Shown here piece by piece: positions 1-10,262 of a stretch of DNA of 64,000 nt (position 1 is its first letter; each line of letters starts with the position of its first letter). This DNA comes from Cherax quadricarinatus (lineage: Eukaryota; Arthropoda; Malacostraca; Decapoda; Parastacidae). The stretch spans positions 1-64,000 of the forward strand of contig NW_027196430.1 of the NCBI RefSeq assembly GCF_038502225.1, in the 5' to 3' direction. Under the pieces are notes generated by a model that saw nothing but the letters and a program-made list of their open reading frames with translations, searched no databases and was not told the DNA's origin. A program made the translations under genes and the position numbers.

Positions 1-269
1 CAACAAAATATAATGACTAGTACATCTAATAATGGCTTCTACAGGGATGGTGATGTCTTGCATATGTCAAGAGAAAAGTTATAACTACAGGCCACATATT
101 TAAACTCACCATGTAATCTGCATCGGTGATAAATGGATAAAGTAGGAGAGAATCACACACCATATGTTGGTGCCCATGACGCACGCCAAACTGTTGTTGT
201 TGTTAAGGGCCCCTAGAGGTGGTGCAGTATTATCCTGCTGCTGCTCCCCACAGGACCAGTATCACTACA
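1..269 (-). mobile_element. Gypsy-1 LTR, cut by window edge
   Basis: This is the reverse complement of the Gypsy-1 LTR found complete at 17637-17954 and 21636-21977. It keeps the 24-bp segment that the 5' LTR of that element lacks. The LTR's 5' end (TGTAGTGATACTG read on the minus strand) joins directly to the coding sequence of the Tx1-like LINE at 270. The LTR therefore inserted into the LINE. The rest of the element, or the other LINE flank if this is a solo LTR, lies outside the window. Confidence 0.9.
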
Positions 270-845
270 GTACTATACCTAAATTTTCACAGAAATACAC
301 AACGTGAAACGCTGATTCGTCCTCCCCGCACGCTGGACAACTCTGGTCAACCTCTACACGCCGATTAGACAACACCACCTTGGACGGCAGAATCCCATGC
401 AAAAATTTAAAAACCACTTCGCGTACTCGAGGAAGGAGATGTAACTGATGAACCCGCTTCCATATATCACACCACGCGTACATGGGGAACATTCCTTCAA
501 CTCTCACCTCAACTTTCACCATATCCGCTCTTTCCAAAGCACTCAATTTAACGCTCCGCACGTCTCGCATGCACAGTAACACACGTAGCATCGTATCGCA
601 CTTGATTACGTCTGCCCGTGTCCACCACCTGCGCAGGTCACGATACATTTCTGTTAAACCACCATGCCTTCCACCCAATCGGAGAAAACGACGTTTCACA
701 TAACAAGCAATGACTCGGTCTCTTAAAGGAACAAGACCTAACCCTCCTTGACGCATTGGTGTCTCTACCACCGCTCTTGTGAGCCAGTCGCACCCTGAAC
801 CCCACAGAAATCTATAAACTCTATTTAAAAGATGTTTGATATCCC
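270..845 (-). pseudogene. LINE ORF2, C-terminal domain after frameshift
   Basis: Continuation of ORF2 in a shifted frame. It carries the leucine/arginine-rich thumb-connection style (RQGGLGLVPLRDRVIA) and ends in a Cys/His cluster, CPACGEDESAFHVVYFC, like the C-terminal zinc motif of L1/Tx1 ORF2 proteins. The last codons run into the Gypsy-1 LTR, whose TGTAG terminus supplies an in-frame TAG stop. The true C terminus is missing. Confidence 0.75.
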
Positions 846-2551
846 CCTTTATTAGTGGATACAGCGCAGCAACGTGCCAAACTTAAATGTCGTGGCCTTA
901 GACTATTTAAATGCCTCAAAACATTATGTACCACCCTCCCCGAATTACATGCCCTCGTTTCATCAACCTCTCTCATATACTGTATACCACATATAGTAAC
1001 ACAGTCAACCACCGTCCACGTCTCTATACCTACCTCCTCCCTCGCCCAATCTCCGAACTTCATAATCTTTGATTTTTCTTTGTTAACTCGCATTCCTGTT
1101 GCTCTACCAAATATATCTACAAATCTTCCTACACAACGCAACTGCTCCCTCGTACGTACTAGGACAGTTGTATCATCTACATAACCTACTATTGCAGGTC
1201 GATCACTACCCGAACCCCACGACGAATCTACACCCCGCCCACAAACTGTCCAATAAAAAGGGTCCTGCATGCAAGCAAAGAGCATTTGAGACATAGGGCA
1301 TCCCTGTCGAATGCCTCTATTCAATTTGACTAAGTCTCCTAACTTCCCATTAATTTGTACTCTAAACCCAGCACAATTATACAAAGAGCGAGCCCACATG
1401 ATGATCTCATTACCAAAACCCTGCCATCTCATAAACTTCCACAGCACATCCCTTTCTACACTATCAAAAGCAGCTTGCCAGTCTAAAGCCAAAACACCAC
1501 CCCCGCCCCTCGTTCCGCATTCCTCGACAAACTCCCTGATATTCCCATGACCATCATACATTGTCCTACCTGGCACGCCAAACTGACCCTTATGTATTAC
1601 CTTGTCAAACACTTTCTTAATCCTATTCATTAAAATTTTTGCATATAATTTATAATCGCTACACATTAGTGATATTGGTCGGTAATCCTTAAGTGATACG
1701 GGTATGTCACATTTTTTAACTAACACCAAAACCGCCGTACTCTGAGACATACCTAAACGACCCCCTTCCTTCATCGCATTGAGTAAACGTACCAGAAAAG
1801 TCCGTATGACCTCCCAATGTTGAATATAAAATTCACATGGAATGCCATCAATACCTGGCGCCTTACCCTTGCACATTCCCTGCAAAGCCTCCCACACCTC
1901 AGTTTCAGTTATAGGCCCACCCATGAGAAAGTGATCATTATCATTCAACTCACATCGTACATTCTGCCCCAATTCCCGTATTGCATCCACGCTTACTTCT
2001 TTATTTAGCATTTTGATATTAAACCATTTATCAACATAATAGCTTATTCCTTCAGTTGTTGTTACAACCTGACCCTCACTATACCCTTCTACGCCATCCT
2101 GCACCACTAAACTCACGATTTCAGTCGCCTTCCTCTTTTGTGTCTGACTACGTAAGACACAAGCGGACGGCTTATCACCCCACACAGCCTCCTCGACTCC
2201 ACTTGAAATACGCGCCCCATCAAAAACCGTATTTTTCAGCGTCTGGATGTGTTCCTTTAGATTGTTAATCTCGTCCACAGGGTAAATTCCAGATACCTCC
2301 CCTTGCGCAAAACAGTGCTGTAAAGAACCCTCCAGGTACCTCAAAAATCCATACTCCAATCGAGAGGCCTCCTTACCCCGATGTACATAAAAATCCTTAA
2401 TGCGAGGCTTCATAACCTCGTCCCATTGTCGCACTAAATCACTACCTTCCAAGGAGTCTACTCCCATAGACGTCCATAAGTGCGTGAAGAGTGTCTTATC
2501 TTCCTCACTTTGAAGTAAACGAGTATTTAACTTCCAATATCCTTTAAAACG
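821..2551 (-). pseudogene. LINE ORF2, reverse transcriptase part
   Basis: Reverse transcriptase continuing ORF2 beyond the inserted repeat. Visible motifs in order: KGKAPGIDGIPCEFY, LKDYRPISLMCSDYKLYAKI, a finger region ending in VLALDWQAAFDSVERDVLW (catalytic motif A), NRGIRQGCPMS (motif B) and VGYVDDTTVL (motif C, the VDD active site). These active-site residues are intact. The frame fails near 840, where a run of five G residues (minus strand) is followed by a stop, and coding similarity continues in another frame. Together with the endonuclease this would be the replication enzyme of the LINE, but this copy is inactive because of the insertion and the frameshift. Confidence 0.8.
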
Positions 2552-2560
2552 AGTCGGGAG

Positions 2561-2915
2561 TTAGTTAGTTTAATATGTTTATTATGCACCCCATACCCAT
2601 CCTGTGGGCGGTAGTCAAAAGATTACAGAGGTACATAATGGGTCCAGGGACTGGGCCTCAAAGTTTTGATAGCTGAGCAAGTTACAGAGGCAATGAATTC
2701 ACAATTTACAAAGGCAATGAACTCACAATTTACAAAGGTAATGAACTCCAGGTAGGTCTAGTCACAATCATTACAAGTTACAAAGGTATTTACAGATTAC
2801 AGAGGTACACAATGGGTCCAGGGACCGGGCTCCAAAGTTTTGATGGCTGAACTAGGTACAAGGTAATGAACTCACAAGTTACAAAGGTAATGAACTCACA
2901 AGTTACAAAGGGTTA
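2561..2915 (-). mobile_element. 355-bp retroposed repeat with 9-bp target duplication
   Basis: The insert is flanked by exact copies of AGTCGGGAG (2552-2560 and 2916-2924). A close copy is at 23272-23615. Read on the minus strand it ends in CACAGGATGGGTATGGGG, then an AATAAA signal and a short TTAGT-like tail, so it was retroposed in minus orientation. Internal 22-bp imperfect repeats (TTACAAAGGTAATGAACTCA type) are visible. Its 3' end resembles the 3' UTR of the RNase H LINE at 59413-59620. It is therefore either a SINE using that LINE's machinery or a 5'-truncated copy of the LINE's 3' UTR. Confidence 0.85.
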
Positions 2916-3581
2916 AGTCGGGAGACCTCTCCAGTCGAGCTCTACGAGAACACCTCGATGGTCGGAGAAATACACATCTAGCACACGCACTTTGGTTACA
3001 ACTAAACGCCGAGACACACATACCCTGTCTAAGCGCGCACCATAGTCCTTACGCACGAAAGTGTGCTCAATCCCTAAGTCACTGCTTCCACTTACATCCA
3101 CCAACCCCAGCCCAGACAACAAATCACCCAAAATAATCGAACAATAACCCGCTCCCCTCGGTTCTACGTCTTTACGGCGCACCACACAGTTCCAGTCGCC
3201 ACCAACTACTGTTATATCAGGCAGAGATCTCAAATAGTACACAAGAACGTCGTTGACAAAAGTACTTTTAAAATTAACATCATGTTCAGCTGGCCCATAT
3301 ACTCCTACAAAACCAACCCGTTGAGTACCCCACTCACCTATGACGCGTACCACGCGACCCCCCCCCCCTTCCTCCCAATGTTTCATCACGAACGGGCTGG
3401 TCGCTTTTATTAACACAGCCACACCACCTTTCAAACGACTCGAGTGAGCCATATAAACATCATAACCATCTATCGCAAACGAACTTCCAACTTTATGGTT
3501 ATGTTCTTGCACGAAACATACATCTACTGCAAAGCGATGCAACCACTCATGAACCTGTACTTGCCTTCTGTTATTCTTCAT
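2916..3581 (-). pseudogene. LINE ORF2, APE-type endonuclease part
   Basis: This 222-residue stretch has the order of the exonuclease-endonuclease-phosphatase fold: QEHNHKVG (the glutamate region), GVYGPAEHD, GGDWNCV (catalytic aspartate region) and SDHRGV near the end (catalytic SDH triad). It would nick target DNA to start reverse transcription. The frame runs to the border of the inserted repeat at 2915 and resumes on its other side, so the gene is broken by insertion rather than by mutation at this point. Confidence 0.8.
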
Positions 3582-3598
3582 ACCATTAACATTTATGG

Positions 3599-4867
3599 TT
3601 ATACACCTAACTTTGCTAACGGTGGCTTTCCTCGAGGGACCACCACACCCTTTTTCCCTTTACGTTGACTAACGCCAAAGGCGCCACCTTTACCATGTAC
3701 ATTCTCTGTTATATTACTCGCTGTCCTGGAACCACGCGACGCCCCACCCGTGACTTCCGACCATGTCTTCTTCCCTGAGCGCTGTCCAGGGGTCAAGACA
3801 TCGTCGGAGTCGGGCGGGGTAGCCGCACGCTTCCTAGAAACAGCATCCTCAACTTTATCAGGACCTGTAATGTTCTCCTTGTGAACTTCTACCGCAACAG
3901 TATGAACTCTCGGACCTTCTACCTCACTTACGTTAATTAACTGATCGACGTCCTTTAACTGTGTTCTCTCCTCATCTGAACACTCCAGTGCAGGCACACA
4001 CAGCACAGAATCATACTCCTGCGAAGCTAAAAGGTCACTCAATGTCGATACAATGTTAGCGTCCATGTCAGCATCCTCTCTTGCTTGAGGGCTCTCACGT
4101 CCACCATGTTCTACCACTTCGTGGTTGACCGTACCAGGTAGAGTCACGCAGGATGACTTCACGAGCATGGCCCGATCCACCTCATCACTCCACGATTTCA
4201 GGCGCGGTAAGTCCTCGATTACTTCATCTGCCAGATTCCGACGAGGAGCCTCACCATCCGGACGATGACCACGTCCCGAGGGCGGCTGGCGCTTAACGCA
4301 TTGTGCAGCAATGTGGTCCAATGCTCCGCAAAGGCGACAAGTTCGTCTCTGTCCAGGATACGTAACATACACCTGGGTACGGAACTCCTCTAGGTTTATG
4401 TACGAAGGTATTGGTTGGCGCAGGGACATTTTTAACGTGAAAGACCCTTCCTGTAAACCAGCAAAGTGGCCATCAGACCACCGACACATAGTAACCTGGT
4501 GGATCGTCCCATAGTATTTGAAGGCGTCACGTATGTCAACTTCGTTAGCCTCAAAAGGCACGTTTCGCACACATACCCATGTGTAGTAATGTGAAACGTC
4601 ATGCAACTTAACTGTGACTGCTGGGGTGACTTGCTTGCTAACATCCTGATACTGGTTGACAATCTGCTCGTAGGTCTTGGTATCGCAAAACTTGACGAAT
4701 ATCCGTGATAGTCCATTTAAAGCAACGCCACACAGGGATTCACGCTGGATACCATATACATCGCAGATGATCATCGGTACCAACACATTAACCGATGCGC
4801 TGGGGATCGTGGCCTTTATAAGGTCAATACACACAGTATTAACTCTTCTTCGAAAACCCGTCGCCAT
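3599..4867 (-). CDS. LINE ORF1, RNA-binding protein with CCHC knuckle
   Basis: An open frame of about 420 residues. I take the methionine at 4867 as start because the 24 residues upstream of it (to 4939) look like untranslated sequence; either is possible. A single CCHC zinc knuckle (CRLCGALDHIAAQC, C-x2-C-x4-H-x4-C) lies mid-protein, after a region that resembles the RNA-recognition fold of LINE ORF1 proteins. An acidic, low-complexity C-terminal half and a basic tail follow. ORF1 proteins of this kind coat LINE RNA and act as chaperones during target-primed reverse transcription. The stop lies 18 bp before the start of the endonuclease frame, as expected for a bicistronic LINE. No internal stops are present, so this ORF is better preserved than ORF2. 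Confidence 0.75.
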   Translation of the reverse strand: MATGFRRRVNTVCIDLIKATIPSASVNVLVPMIICDVYGIQRESLCGVALNGLSRIFVKFCDTKTYEQIVNQYQDVSKQVTPAVTVKLHDVSHYYTWVCVRNVPFEANEVDIRDAFKYYGTIHQVTMCRWSDGHFAGLQEGSFTLKMSLRQPIPSYINLEEFRTQVYVTYPGQRRTCRLCGALDHIAAQCVKRQPPSGRGHRPDGEAPRRNLADEVIEDLPRLKSWSDEVDRAMLVKSSCVTLPGTVNHEVVEHGGRESPQAREDADMDANIVSTLSDLLASQEYDSVLCVPALECSDEERTQLKDVDQLINVSEVEGPRVHTVAVEVHKENITGPDKVEDAVSRKRAATPPDSDDVLTPGQRSGKKTWSEVTGGASRGSRTASNITENVHGKGGAFGVSQRKGKKGVVVPRGKPPLAKLGV

Positions 4868-4954
4868 TGTTGTTGTCGTCTCAAAGCTCCTCCACCAGGT
4901 GTCGGGACTGAGGAGAGACAGCTGACGACCGCTCAGCACAGCGTCTGAGCAGGG

Positions 4955-5815
4955 AATGAAATTTCAATTTCTCAGATATGGTAAACATGAGGAAATTAAA
5001 TCTTCATCAGAGTACAAAACAAATTCTGGCCACAAAAAAGAGCGAAACACCAACGTCAAAGACCTGGGAGTGATCATGTCAGAGGATCTCACCTTCAAGG
5101 ACCATAACATTGTATCAATCGCATCTGCTAGAAAAATGACAGGATGGATAATGAGAACCTTCAAAACTAGGGAGGCCAAGCCCATGATGACACTCTTCAG
5201 GTCACTTGTTCTATCTAGGCTGGAATAATGCTGCACACTAACAGCACCTTTCAAGGCAGGTGAAATTGCCGACCTAGAAAATGTACAGAGAACTTTCACG
5301 GCGCGCATAACGGAGATAAAACACCTCAATTACTGGGAGCGCTTGAGGTACCTAAACCTGTATTCCCTGGAACGCAGGATGGAGAGATACATGATTATAT
5401 ACACCTGGAAAATCCTAGAGGGACTAGTACCGAACTTGCACACGAAAATCACTCACTACGAAAGCAAAAGACTTGGCAGACGATGCACCACCCCCCCAAT
5501 GAAAAGCAGGGGTGTCACTAGCACGTTAAGAGACCATACAATAAGTGTCAGGGGCCCGAGACTGTTCAACTGCCTCCCAGCACACATAAGGGGGATTACC
5601 AACAGACCCCTGGCAGTCTTCAAGCTGGCACTGGACAAGCACCTAAAGTCAGTTCCTGATCAGCCGGGCTGTGGCTCGTACGATGGTTTGCGTGCAGCCA
5701 GCAGCAACAGCCTGGTTGATCAGGCTCTGATCCACCAGGAGGCCTGGTCACAGAGCAGGCCGCGGGGGCGTTGACCCCCGGAACTCTCTCCAGGTAAACT
5801 CCAGGAATGTTACAG
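4955..5815 (+). mobile_element. LINE-J 3' fragment (CR1/Jockey-type RT end)
   Basis: A 5'-truncated copy of the element seen more fully at 61149-62545; the two are nearly identical over the shared part. It encodes the end of the RT (palm remnant and thumb) and a conserved C terminus rich in Asn, Pro and Gly, in two frames (4956-5228 and 5343-5774) separated by a stop. It ends in the recurring tail CGGAACTCTCTCCAGGTAAA. The same tail occurs inverted at 9857-10260 and 42769-42835, so this family is abundant here. Confidence 0.8.
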
Positions 5816-5817
5816 CA

Positions 5818-6073
5818 TTTTCCTTACAGTAATTTGCCTACAATTTAGGTCAGGCTTATTGGGCGGTAATTTGATGGTAACGACTTATCCCCTGATTTAA
5901 AAATAGGAATTACATTAGCCATCTTCTACATATCAGACACTTTACCTGTTTGAAGAGATAAATTAAAAATATTAGCTAATGGTTCACAGAGTTCCATTTT
6001 ACATTCCTTAAGAACTCTTGAAAAAAGCTCATCAGGTCCTGGCGACTTATTTTGTTTCAGTCGATCTATTTGA
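5818..6073 (-). mobile_element. Inverted CR1 RT fragment
   Basis: The minus strand matches the CR1 RT coding segment at about 8370-8625 ([19 protein letters not shown] through the start of the SYRPV-type motif). It abuts the 5' end of a CR1 copy in the opposite orientation, giving a head-to-head arrangement. Confidence 0.8.
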
Positions 6074-6132
6074 GGACGTGTCGAGTGTGCAGTGAGGACG
6101 TGTCGAGTGTGTTCTCTACCGACTGAACCAAG
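6074..6132 (+). repeat. Duplicated 18-bp motif in CR1 5' UTR
   Basis: GAGGACGTGTCGAGTGTG occurs twice, separated by CAGT, directly before the ORF1 start codon. Tandem 5' UTR units are a known source of internal LINE promoter activity, but nothing here shows promoter function. Confidence 0.6.
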
Positions 6133-6969
6133 ATGCCCTCCATCGAGCAACTTTACCAACAGCTTAAGGAAGAATTGAGGTTGGCGAAGATGGAGATTCG
6201 GCGACTGACCGAGGAAAACAAGAAGATTCGTAGTAGTTCTCCTGTTTTGAGTCCTCAGGTCAAGAAGGGAAACTGGTCAGTGGCTGGACAGCATGGAACG
6301 AAGCTGATGATCAAGAAGACAAATGGAAAGGTAGAAACGATGAAGAAGAAAGAGACTGCTGTGGAAACTGTTGTGGAAACATCTAATGCATTCTCCGTGC
6401 TACCCGAGGAATGTGAGTCGACTACTGGCAATGTCATGACGAACGACACCAAGGAAGGTAAGAATATTGTTGTTGTTGGGGATAGCCAAGTTAGGTATAT
6501 GGATAGGGCGTTCTGCTTGATGGACAGGAGTAGGAGCCAGAGGGTTTGCTTTCCTGGGGCTGGGATGGAGGATATTGTTAGCCATCTGGATGAAATCATG
6601 AGAGGTAATGGGAGCAATCCAATTATCTGTCTCAGTGCTGGAGGCAATGATGTTGGCAGACGTAGGAGTGAGGACCTGATTAGCAGGTATAGGTCAGCAA
6701 TAGAAATAATTAGGAGGAAGGGTGGGAACCCTGTCATATGTGGTATTTTGCCAAGCAGAGGAGTTGGAAATGAATGGTTGTCCAGGGCAATTGGTGTCAA
6801 TTGCTGGCTGGACAAATACTGTAAGGAAAATGCGGTAACATTGATTGACAACTGGGACCTCTTCTATTGCAGAAATGACATGTATGCCAGGGATGGGGTT
6901 CACTTATCTAGGTCTGGGGTGTGGGCACTGGCAACTGCAGTGGAGGGAGCTGTTCGGACTTTAAACTAG
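6133..6969 (+). CDS. CR1 ORF1: coiled-coil plus SGNH/GDSL esterase
   Basis: An intact 278-residue frame. Residues 1-40 are charged and heptad-like (QLYQQLKEELRLAKMEIRRL), suggesting a short coiled coil. A basic linker follows. From about residue 113 an SGNH-hydrolase domain is recognisable: VVVGDSQVRYMD (block I nucleophile serine), an oxyanion-type glycine (FPGAGMEDI), SAGGNDVG (block III, Asn) and, near the C terminus, RDGVHLSRSG (block V, catalytic Asp and His). All four SGNH residues appear present. Such esterase domains are known in ORF1 of CR1/L2 LINEs, where a role in membrane or RNP handling is proposed. The ORF overlaps the possible upstream extension of ORF2; its start at 6133 follows the duplicated 5' motif. 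Confidence 0.85.
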   Translation: MPSIEQLYQQLKEELRLAKMEIRRLTEENKKIRSSSPVLSPQVKKGNWSVAGQHGTKLMIKKTNGKVETMKKKETAVETVVETSNAFSVLPEECESTTGNVMTNDTKEGKNIVVVGDSQVRYMDRAFCLMDRSRSQRVCFPGAGMEDIVSHLDEIMRGNGSNPIICLSAGGNDVGRRRSEDLISRYRSAIEIIRRKGGNPVICGILPSRGVGNEWLSRAIGVNCWLDKYCKENAVTLIDNWDLFYCRNDMYARDGVHLSRSGVWALATAVEGAVRTLN

Positions 6970-6983
6970 GAATAGTTAGTGGT

Positions 6984-7406
6984 ATGGGTTTTGGCAGGAA
7001 AACAGTGAAGTCCCAGTGTAGTAATATTATGAGTTCTAGGGGAACTAGTAATAAGCAGAACGAGGTAGATATTGAAAAGCCAGTGACACTAGGTGATAAA
7101 GACAATAATAGGTTTAGTAGAAAAACAGAAATGAGCAGGAAGGGTAAAGAGAAAGGAGAGTCTTTCAATGTATATTATGCTAATAGCCGTAGTGCTAGGA
7201 ATAAAATGAACGAGTTGAGATTAGTTGCTAGTGAAGGTAACATTGATGTATTTGCCATAACTGAGACGTGGTTTAATTCAAAAAGCCGGGACATGCCTGT
7301 GGAATGTCACATTCGGGGTTTTAAATTGTTCCAAGTAGACAGAAGTATCGGGAAGGGAGGTGGGGTGGCATTGTATGTCCGAGATAGAATTTTCAGAGGG
7401 GCATAA
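6984..7406 (+). pseudogene. CR1 ORF2, endonuclease N-terminal part
   Basis: The methionine at 6984, just after the ORF1 stop, is the likely ORF2 start; the frame is also open upstream to 6921. APE-type motifs NSRSARNKMNEL, VFAITETWFN (catalytic Glu) and KGGGVALYVRD are present. The frame then hits a stop at 7404, and roughly 25-35 codons of the usual endonuclease core appear to be deleted before similarity resumes at about 7410 (GVIYRPP). Confidence 0.8.
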
Positions 7407-7409
7407 AAA

Positions 7410-9170
7410 ATTTATTTTAGGTGTGATATACCGTCCCCCCAAACTTAGATAGAGACCAAGGGAAACTAATATGGGAGGAAATTGTTAAGGCCACAAGGCA
7501 CGATAATGTAGTAATTCTAGGAGACTTTAACTTTAGTCATATTGATTGGAATTTCTTGACTGGGAATTTAGAATCATACGACTTCTTAGAAGTAGTTCAG
7601 GATTGTTTTTTGAAGCAGTTTGTGACAGTACCTGCAAGGGGAAATAACCTGCTTGACTTAGTTCTGACAAACAATGAATCCCTTGTTAATAATTTAGAAA
7701 TTTCAGAGGAACTTGGTGCTAGCGACCACAAATCAATTACATTTAGCATTGAATGGAAGTATGATAGTAGGGATAACTCAGTAACAGTTCCAGATTTTTG
7801 CTTAGCAGATTACGATGGGCTTAGAGAACACTTATCATCTGTAGACTTGAGTAACGAAGAGAGCTATCATTATGACAGCTTTCTTAACGCAATACATGCT
7901 ACTCAAAGGACATTTATCCCATATAAGAAAATTAGATCGAATAGAAATGACCCCAAATGGTTGAATAATAGGCTCAAATATCTTTTAGGACAGAAGAAAG
8001 AAATTTATAGGCGTATCAAAAGAGGTGATGGTCATCTTATGAATCAGTATATTGACATTAAGAGGGACATTAAAAAGGGGATAAGAAAAGCTAAACGGGA
8101 CTATGAAATTAAAGTTGCTAGGGATTCGAAAACTAACCCAAAAAGTTTTTTCCAGGTTTATAGAATAAAAGTTAGAGATAAGATAGGTCCCGTTAAAAAT
8201 AACTCTGGGCATCTTACTGACAAGGAGAATGAAATGTGCTCTATTCTTAATAATTATTTTCTCTCGGTTTTCACTCAGGAAGACACTGACAATATCCCAG
8301 TAATTAATTTTTATAGTGGACTTGAAGATGATAAATTATGCAGTATCACAGTCACTAGTGAAATGGTTATCAAACAGATAGACCGGTTAAAGCAAAATAA
8401 ATCCCCGGGCCCTGATGAACTTTTTTCAAGGGTTCTTAAAGAGTGTAAAGTGGAACTCTGTGAACCTTTAACTAATATTTTTAATTTATCTCTTCAAACA
8501 GGTGTAGTGCCTGATATGTGGAAGATGGGTAATGTAATTCCTATTTTTAAATCAGGGGACAAGTCGTTACCGTCAAATTACCGCCCAGTAAGCTTAACCT
8601 CAATTGTAGGCAAATTACTAGAGTCAATTATAGCTGATAATATAAGAAGCCATCTCGATAAGCATAATTTGAATAATGATGCTCAACATGGTTTCACCAG
8701 GGGCCGTTCCTGCCTAACTAATTTATTAACCTTCTTCAGCAAAGCTTTTGAGGCCATTGATCAGGATAAAGAATTCGATATTGTTTATTTAGATTTTAGT
8801 AAGGCTTTTGATAGAGTACCACATCAGAGACTTTTGAAGAAAGTGGCTGCTCATGGCACTGGGGGTAAAATGCTGTCATGGATCGAATCTTGGTTCACTA
8901 ATAGGAAGCAGAGAGTGTGCATAAATGGGGTTAAATCTGAGTGGGGATCTGTAACAAGTGGCGTTCTGCAGGGATCAGTTTTAGGCCCATTGTTGTTTAT
9001 TATATATATAAACGACCTTGACGAGGGAATTACTAGTGACAAGCAAATTTGCTGATGACACGAAGATAGGCAGGATAATCGATTCAGACGTTGATGTCTC
9101 ACAACTTCAGGAGGATTTAGAAAAACTCAATTCGTGGTCAGAAAAGTGGCAGATGCAGTTCAATGTAGAT
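7410..9170 (+). pseudogene. CR1 ORF2, endonuclease end and reverse transcriptase
   Basis: Similarity restarts at the GVIYRPP motif, shifts frame in a run of C residues at 7435-7440, then is open from 7442 to 9055. Endonuclease motifs [14 protein letters not shown] and GASDHKSI are followed by a basic linker and RT motifs: [59 protein letters not shown] (motif A Asp), [19 protein letters not shown] (motif B). A frameshift at about 9050 puts motif C ([10 protein letters not shown]) in the next frame. Coding ends near 9170 at the PLE junction, so thumb and C terminus are missing. Catalytic residues survive but the gene cannot make a full protein. Confidence 0.85.
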
Positions 9171-9240
9171 AGTAATGATGTTGGTAGAATTACCGACAAT
9201 ATGTAAAGTAAAAGGACACAAGTGCAACTAATGTGACATT

Positions 9241-9286
9241 TTATTGTGGCAACGTTTCGCTCTTCAGGAGCTTTGTCAAGCCGTTA
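9241..9286 (-). ncRNA. Hammerhead-like motif, PLE-A type
   Basis: On the minus strand: CGGC, core UUGACAA, helix II GCUC/GAGC with a short loop, GAAA, the palindrome ACGU (helix III position), cleavage-site U, then GCC pairing with GGC before the core (helix I). The core differs from CUGAUGA at C3 to U and G8 to A, the two residues that pair in the folded ribozyme, so a pair is kept. PLE LTRs are known to carry hammerhead motifs. Activity is untested. Confidence 0.6.
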
Positions 9287-9529
9287 CAAACAGTACATGG
9301 ACACAGGGTATATACAGGCTCGGAGTGAGGTGCAATACTAGAGGTACTAGTAGTAGTAATACAATATGGTAGAGCAATTAACTCGTACATGAGTAAAAGG
9401 ATATTAAAGCTATTATTTGGGTAACATAAAATAGGTTAGACAAATATAGACTGGATAGAGAAGGCCTGTTTCAGTGTTCACCTTCTGTAATGTGCTTTGT
9501 GTAGTATTAACAGGAGAGACTATGTGATG

Positions 9530-9850
9530 GCAGGGTTTACTGTTTTCAGGAGAATTCTTGCTAAGACTTCAGAGATGGTGAAGCTGCCTTTGTTTTGTTT
9601 AATTTTATTAGAAACAGCTATTAGTGAAGATTCAAGGCACTTGCGTTTACGGAAATTAGTTTCTCTGATCACTAATTGGGCGTCCCTGAATTTCATGAGA
9701 TGATTGGTGGAATTTCGGTGTTATACACAGGCGTTGTTCAAGTTATCGTTCCTACATGCGTAAACGTGTTCATTGAGGCGGGTGTCGAGGTTTCTTGCTG
9801 TTTCACCTACATAAATCTTGTCGCAGTCTCCACAGGGTATGTTTACTTGG
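9530..9850 (-). pseudogene. PLE-A GIY-YIG endonuclease
   Basis: Translated on the minus strand this gives IPCGDCDKIYVGETARNLDT and RLNEHVYACR, the YVGETxRxLxxRLxEH core of PLE GIY-YIG nucleases. It is followed by HRNSTNHLMKFRDAQLVIRE and a basic C-terminal region. An in-frame TAA sits after NNACV, and the N-terminal part of the domain is cut by the LINE-J insertion. In PLEs this domain is fused C-terminal to the RT and makes the target nick. Confidence 0.8.
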
Positions 9851-9856
9851 AGTTTA

Positions 9857-10262
9857 CCTGGAGAGAGTTCCGGGGGTCAACGCCCCCGCGGCCCGGTCTG
9901 TGACCAGGCCTCCTGGTGGATCAGAGCCTGATCAACCAGGCTGTTGCTGCTGGCTGCACGCAAACCAATGTACGAGCCACAGCCCGGCTGGTCAGGAACC
10001 GACTTTAGGTGCTTGTCCAGTGCCAGCTTGAAGACTGCCAGGGGTCTGTTGGTAATCCCCCTTATGTATGCTGGGAGGCAGTTGAACAGTCTCGGGCCCC
10101 TGACACTTATTGTATGGTCTCTTAACGTGCTAGTGACACCCCTGTTTTTCATTGGGGGGATGTTGCATCGTCTGTCAAGTCTTTTGCTTTCGTAGTGAGT
10201 GATTTTCGTGTGCAAGTTCGGTACTAGTCCCTCTAGGATTTTCCAGGTGTATATGTGATGAA
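9857..10262 (-). mobile_element. LINE-J 3' end, inverted copy
   Basis: The reverse complement of the 3' end at 5400-5815 and 62130-62540. It encodes the same conserved C terminus (SVRGPRLFNCLPAYIRGITN), with the tail CCTGGAGAGAGTTCCGGGGG at 9859. It is inserted between PLE pieces. Confidence 0.85.

Larger units (their letters stand above)
270..4954 (-). mobile_element. Tx1/L1-like LINE (two ORFs), nested and truncated
   Basis: A non-LTR retrotransposon read right to left: ORF1 with a zinc knuckle (4867-3599), then ORF2 with an APE-type endonuclease (3581-2916), reverse transcriptase (2551-821) and a C-terminal cysteine/histidine region (845-270). A linker of the kind found between endonuclease and RT in L1/Tx1 elements (KGYWKLNT) lies just past a 355-bp insertion. 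The 3' end is removed by the Gypsy-1 LTR. The 5' end abuts an unrelated LINE fragment at about 4955. Clade assignment rests on motif style and no phylogeny was done. Confidence 0.75.
6074..9170 (+). mobile_element. CR1-type LINE with esterase ORF1
   Basis: Order: short 5' UTR (6074-6132), ORF1 (6133-6969), endonuclease (6984-7406, broken) and reverse transcriptase (7442 to about 9170, broken). The 3' end is lost at a junction with a PLE remnant at about 9171. An SGNH-esterase ORF1 is known from CR1 and L2 clades, which supports the assignment. The 3' end of the same or a related family, with an octamer tail, is at 54712-55152. Confidence 0.8.
9171..9856 (-). mobile_element. PLE-A 3' part: GIY-YIG domain and LTR
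   Basis: A Penelope-like element remnant read right to left: end of the GIY-YIG endonuclease (9850-9530), 3' UTR, then an LTR-like segment with a hammerhead-like motif (9241-9286) ending near GACAATATG. Other copies of this LTR are at 30268-30715. It is cut at 9857 by LINE-J. Confidence 0.8.
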
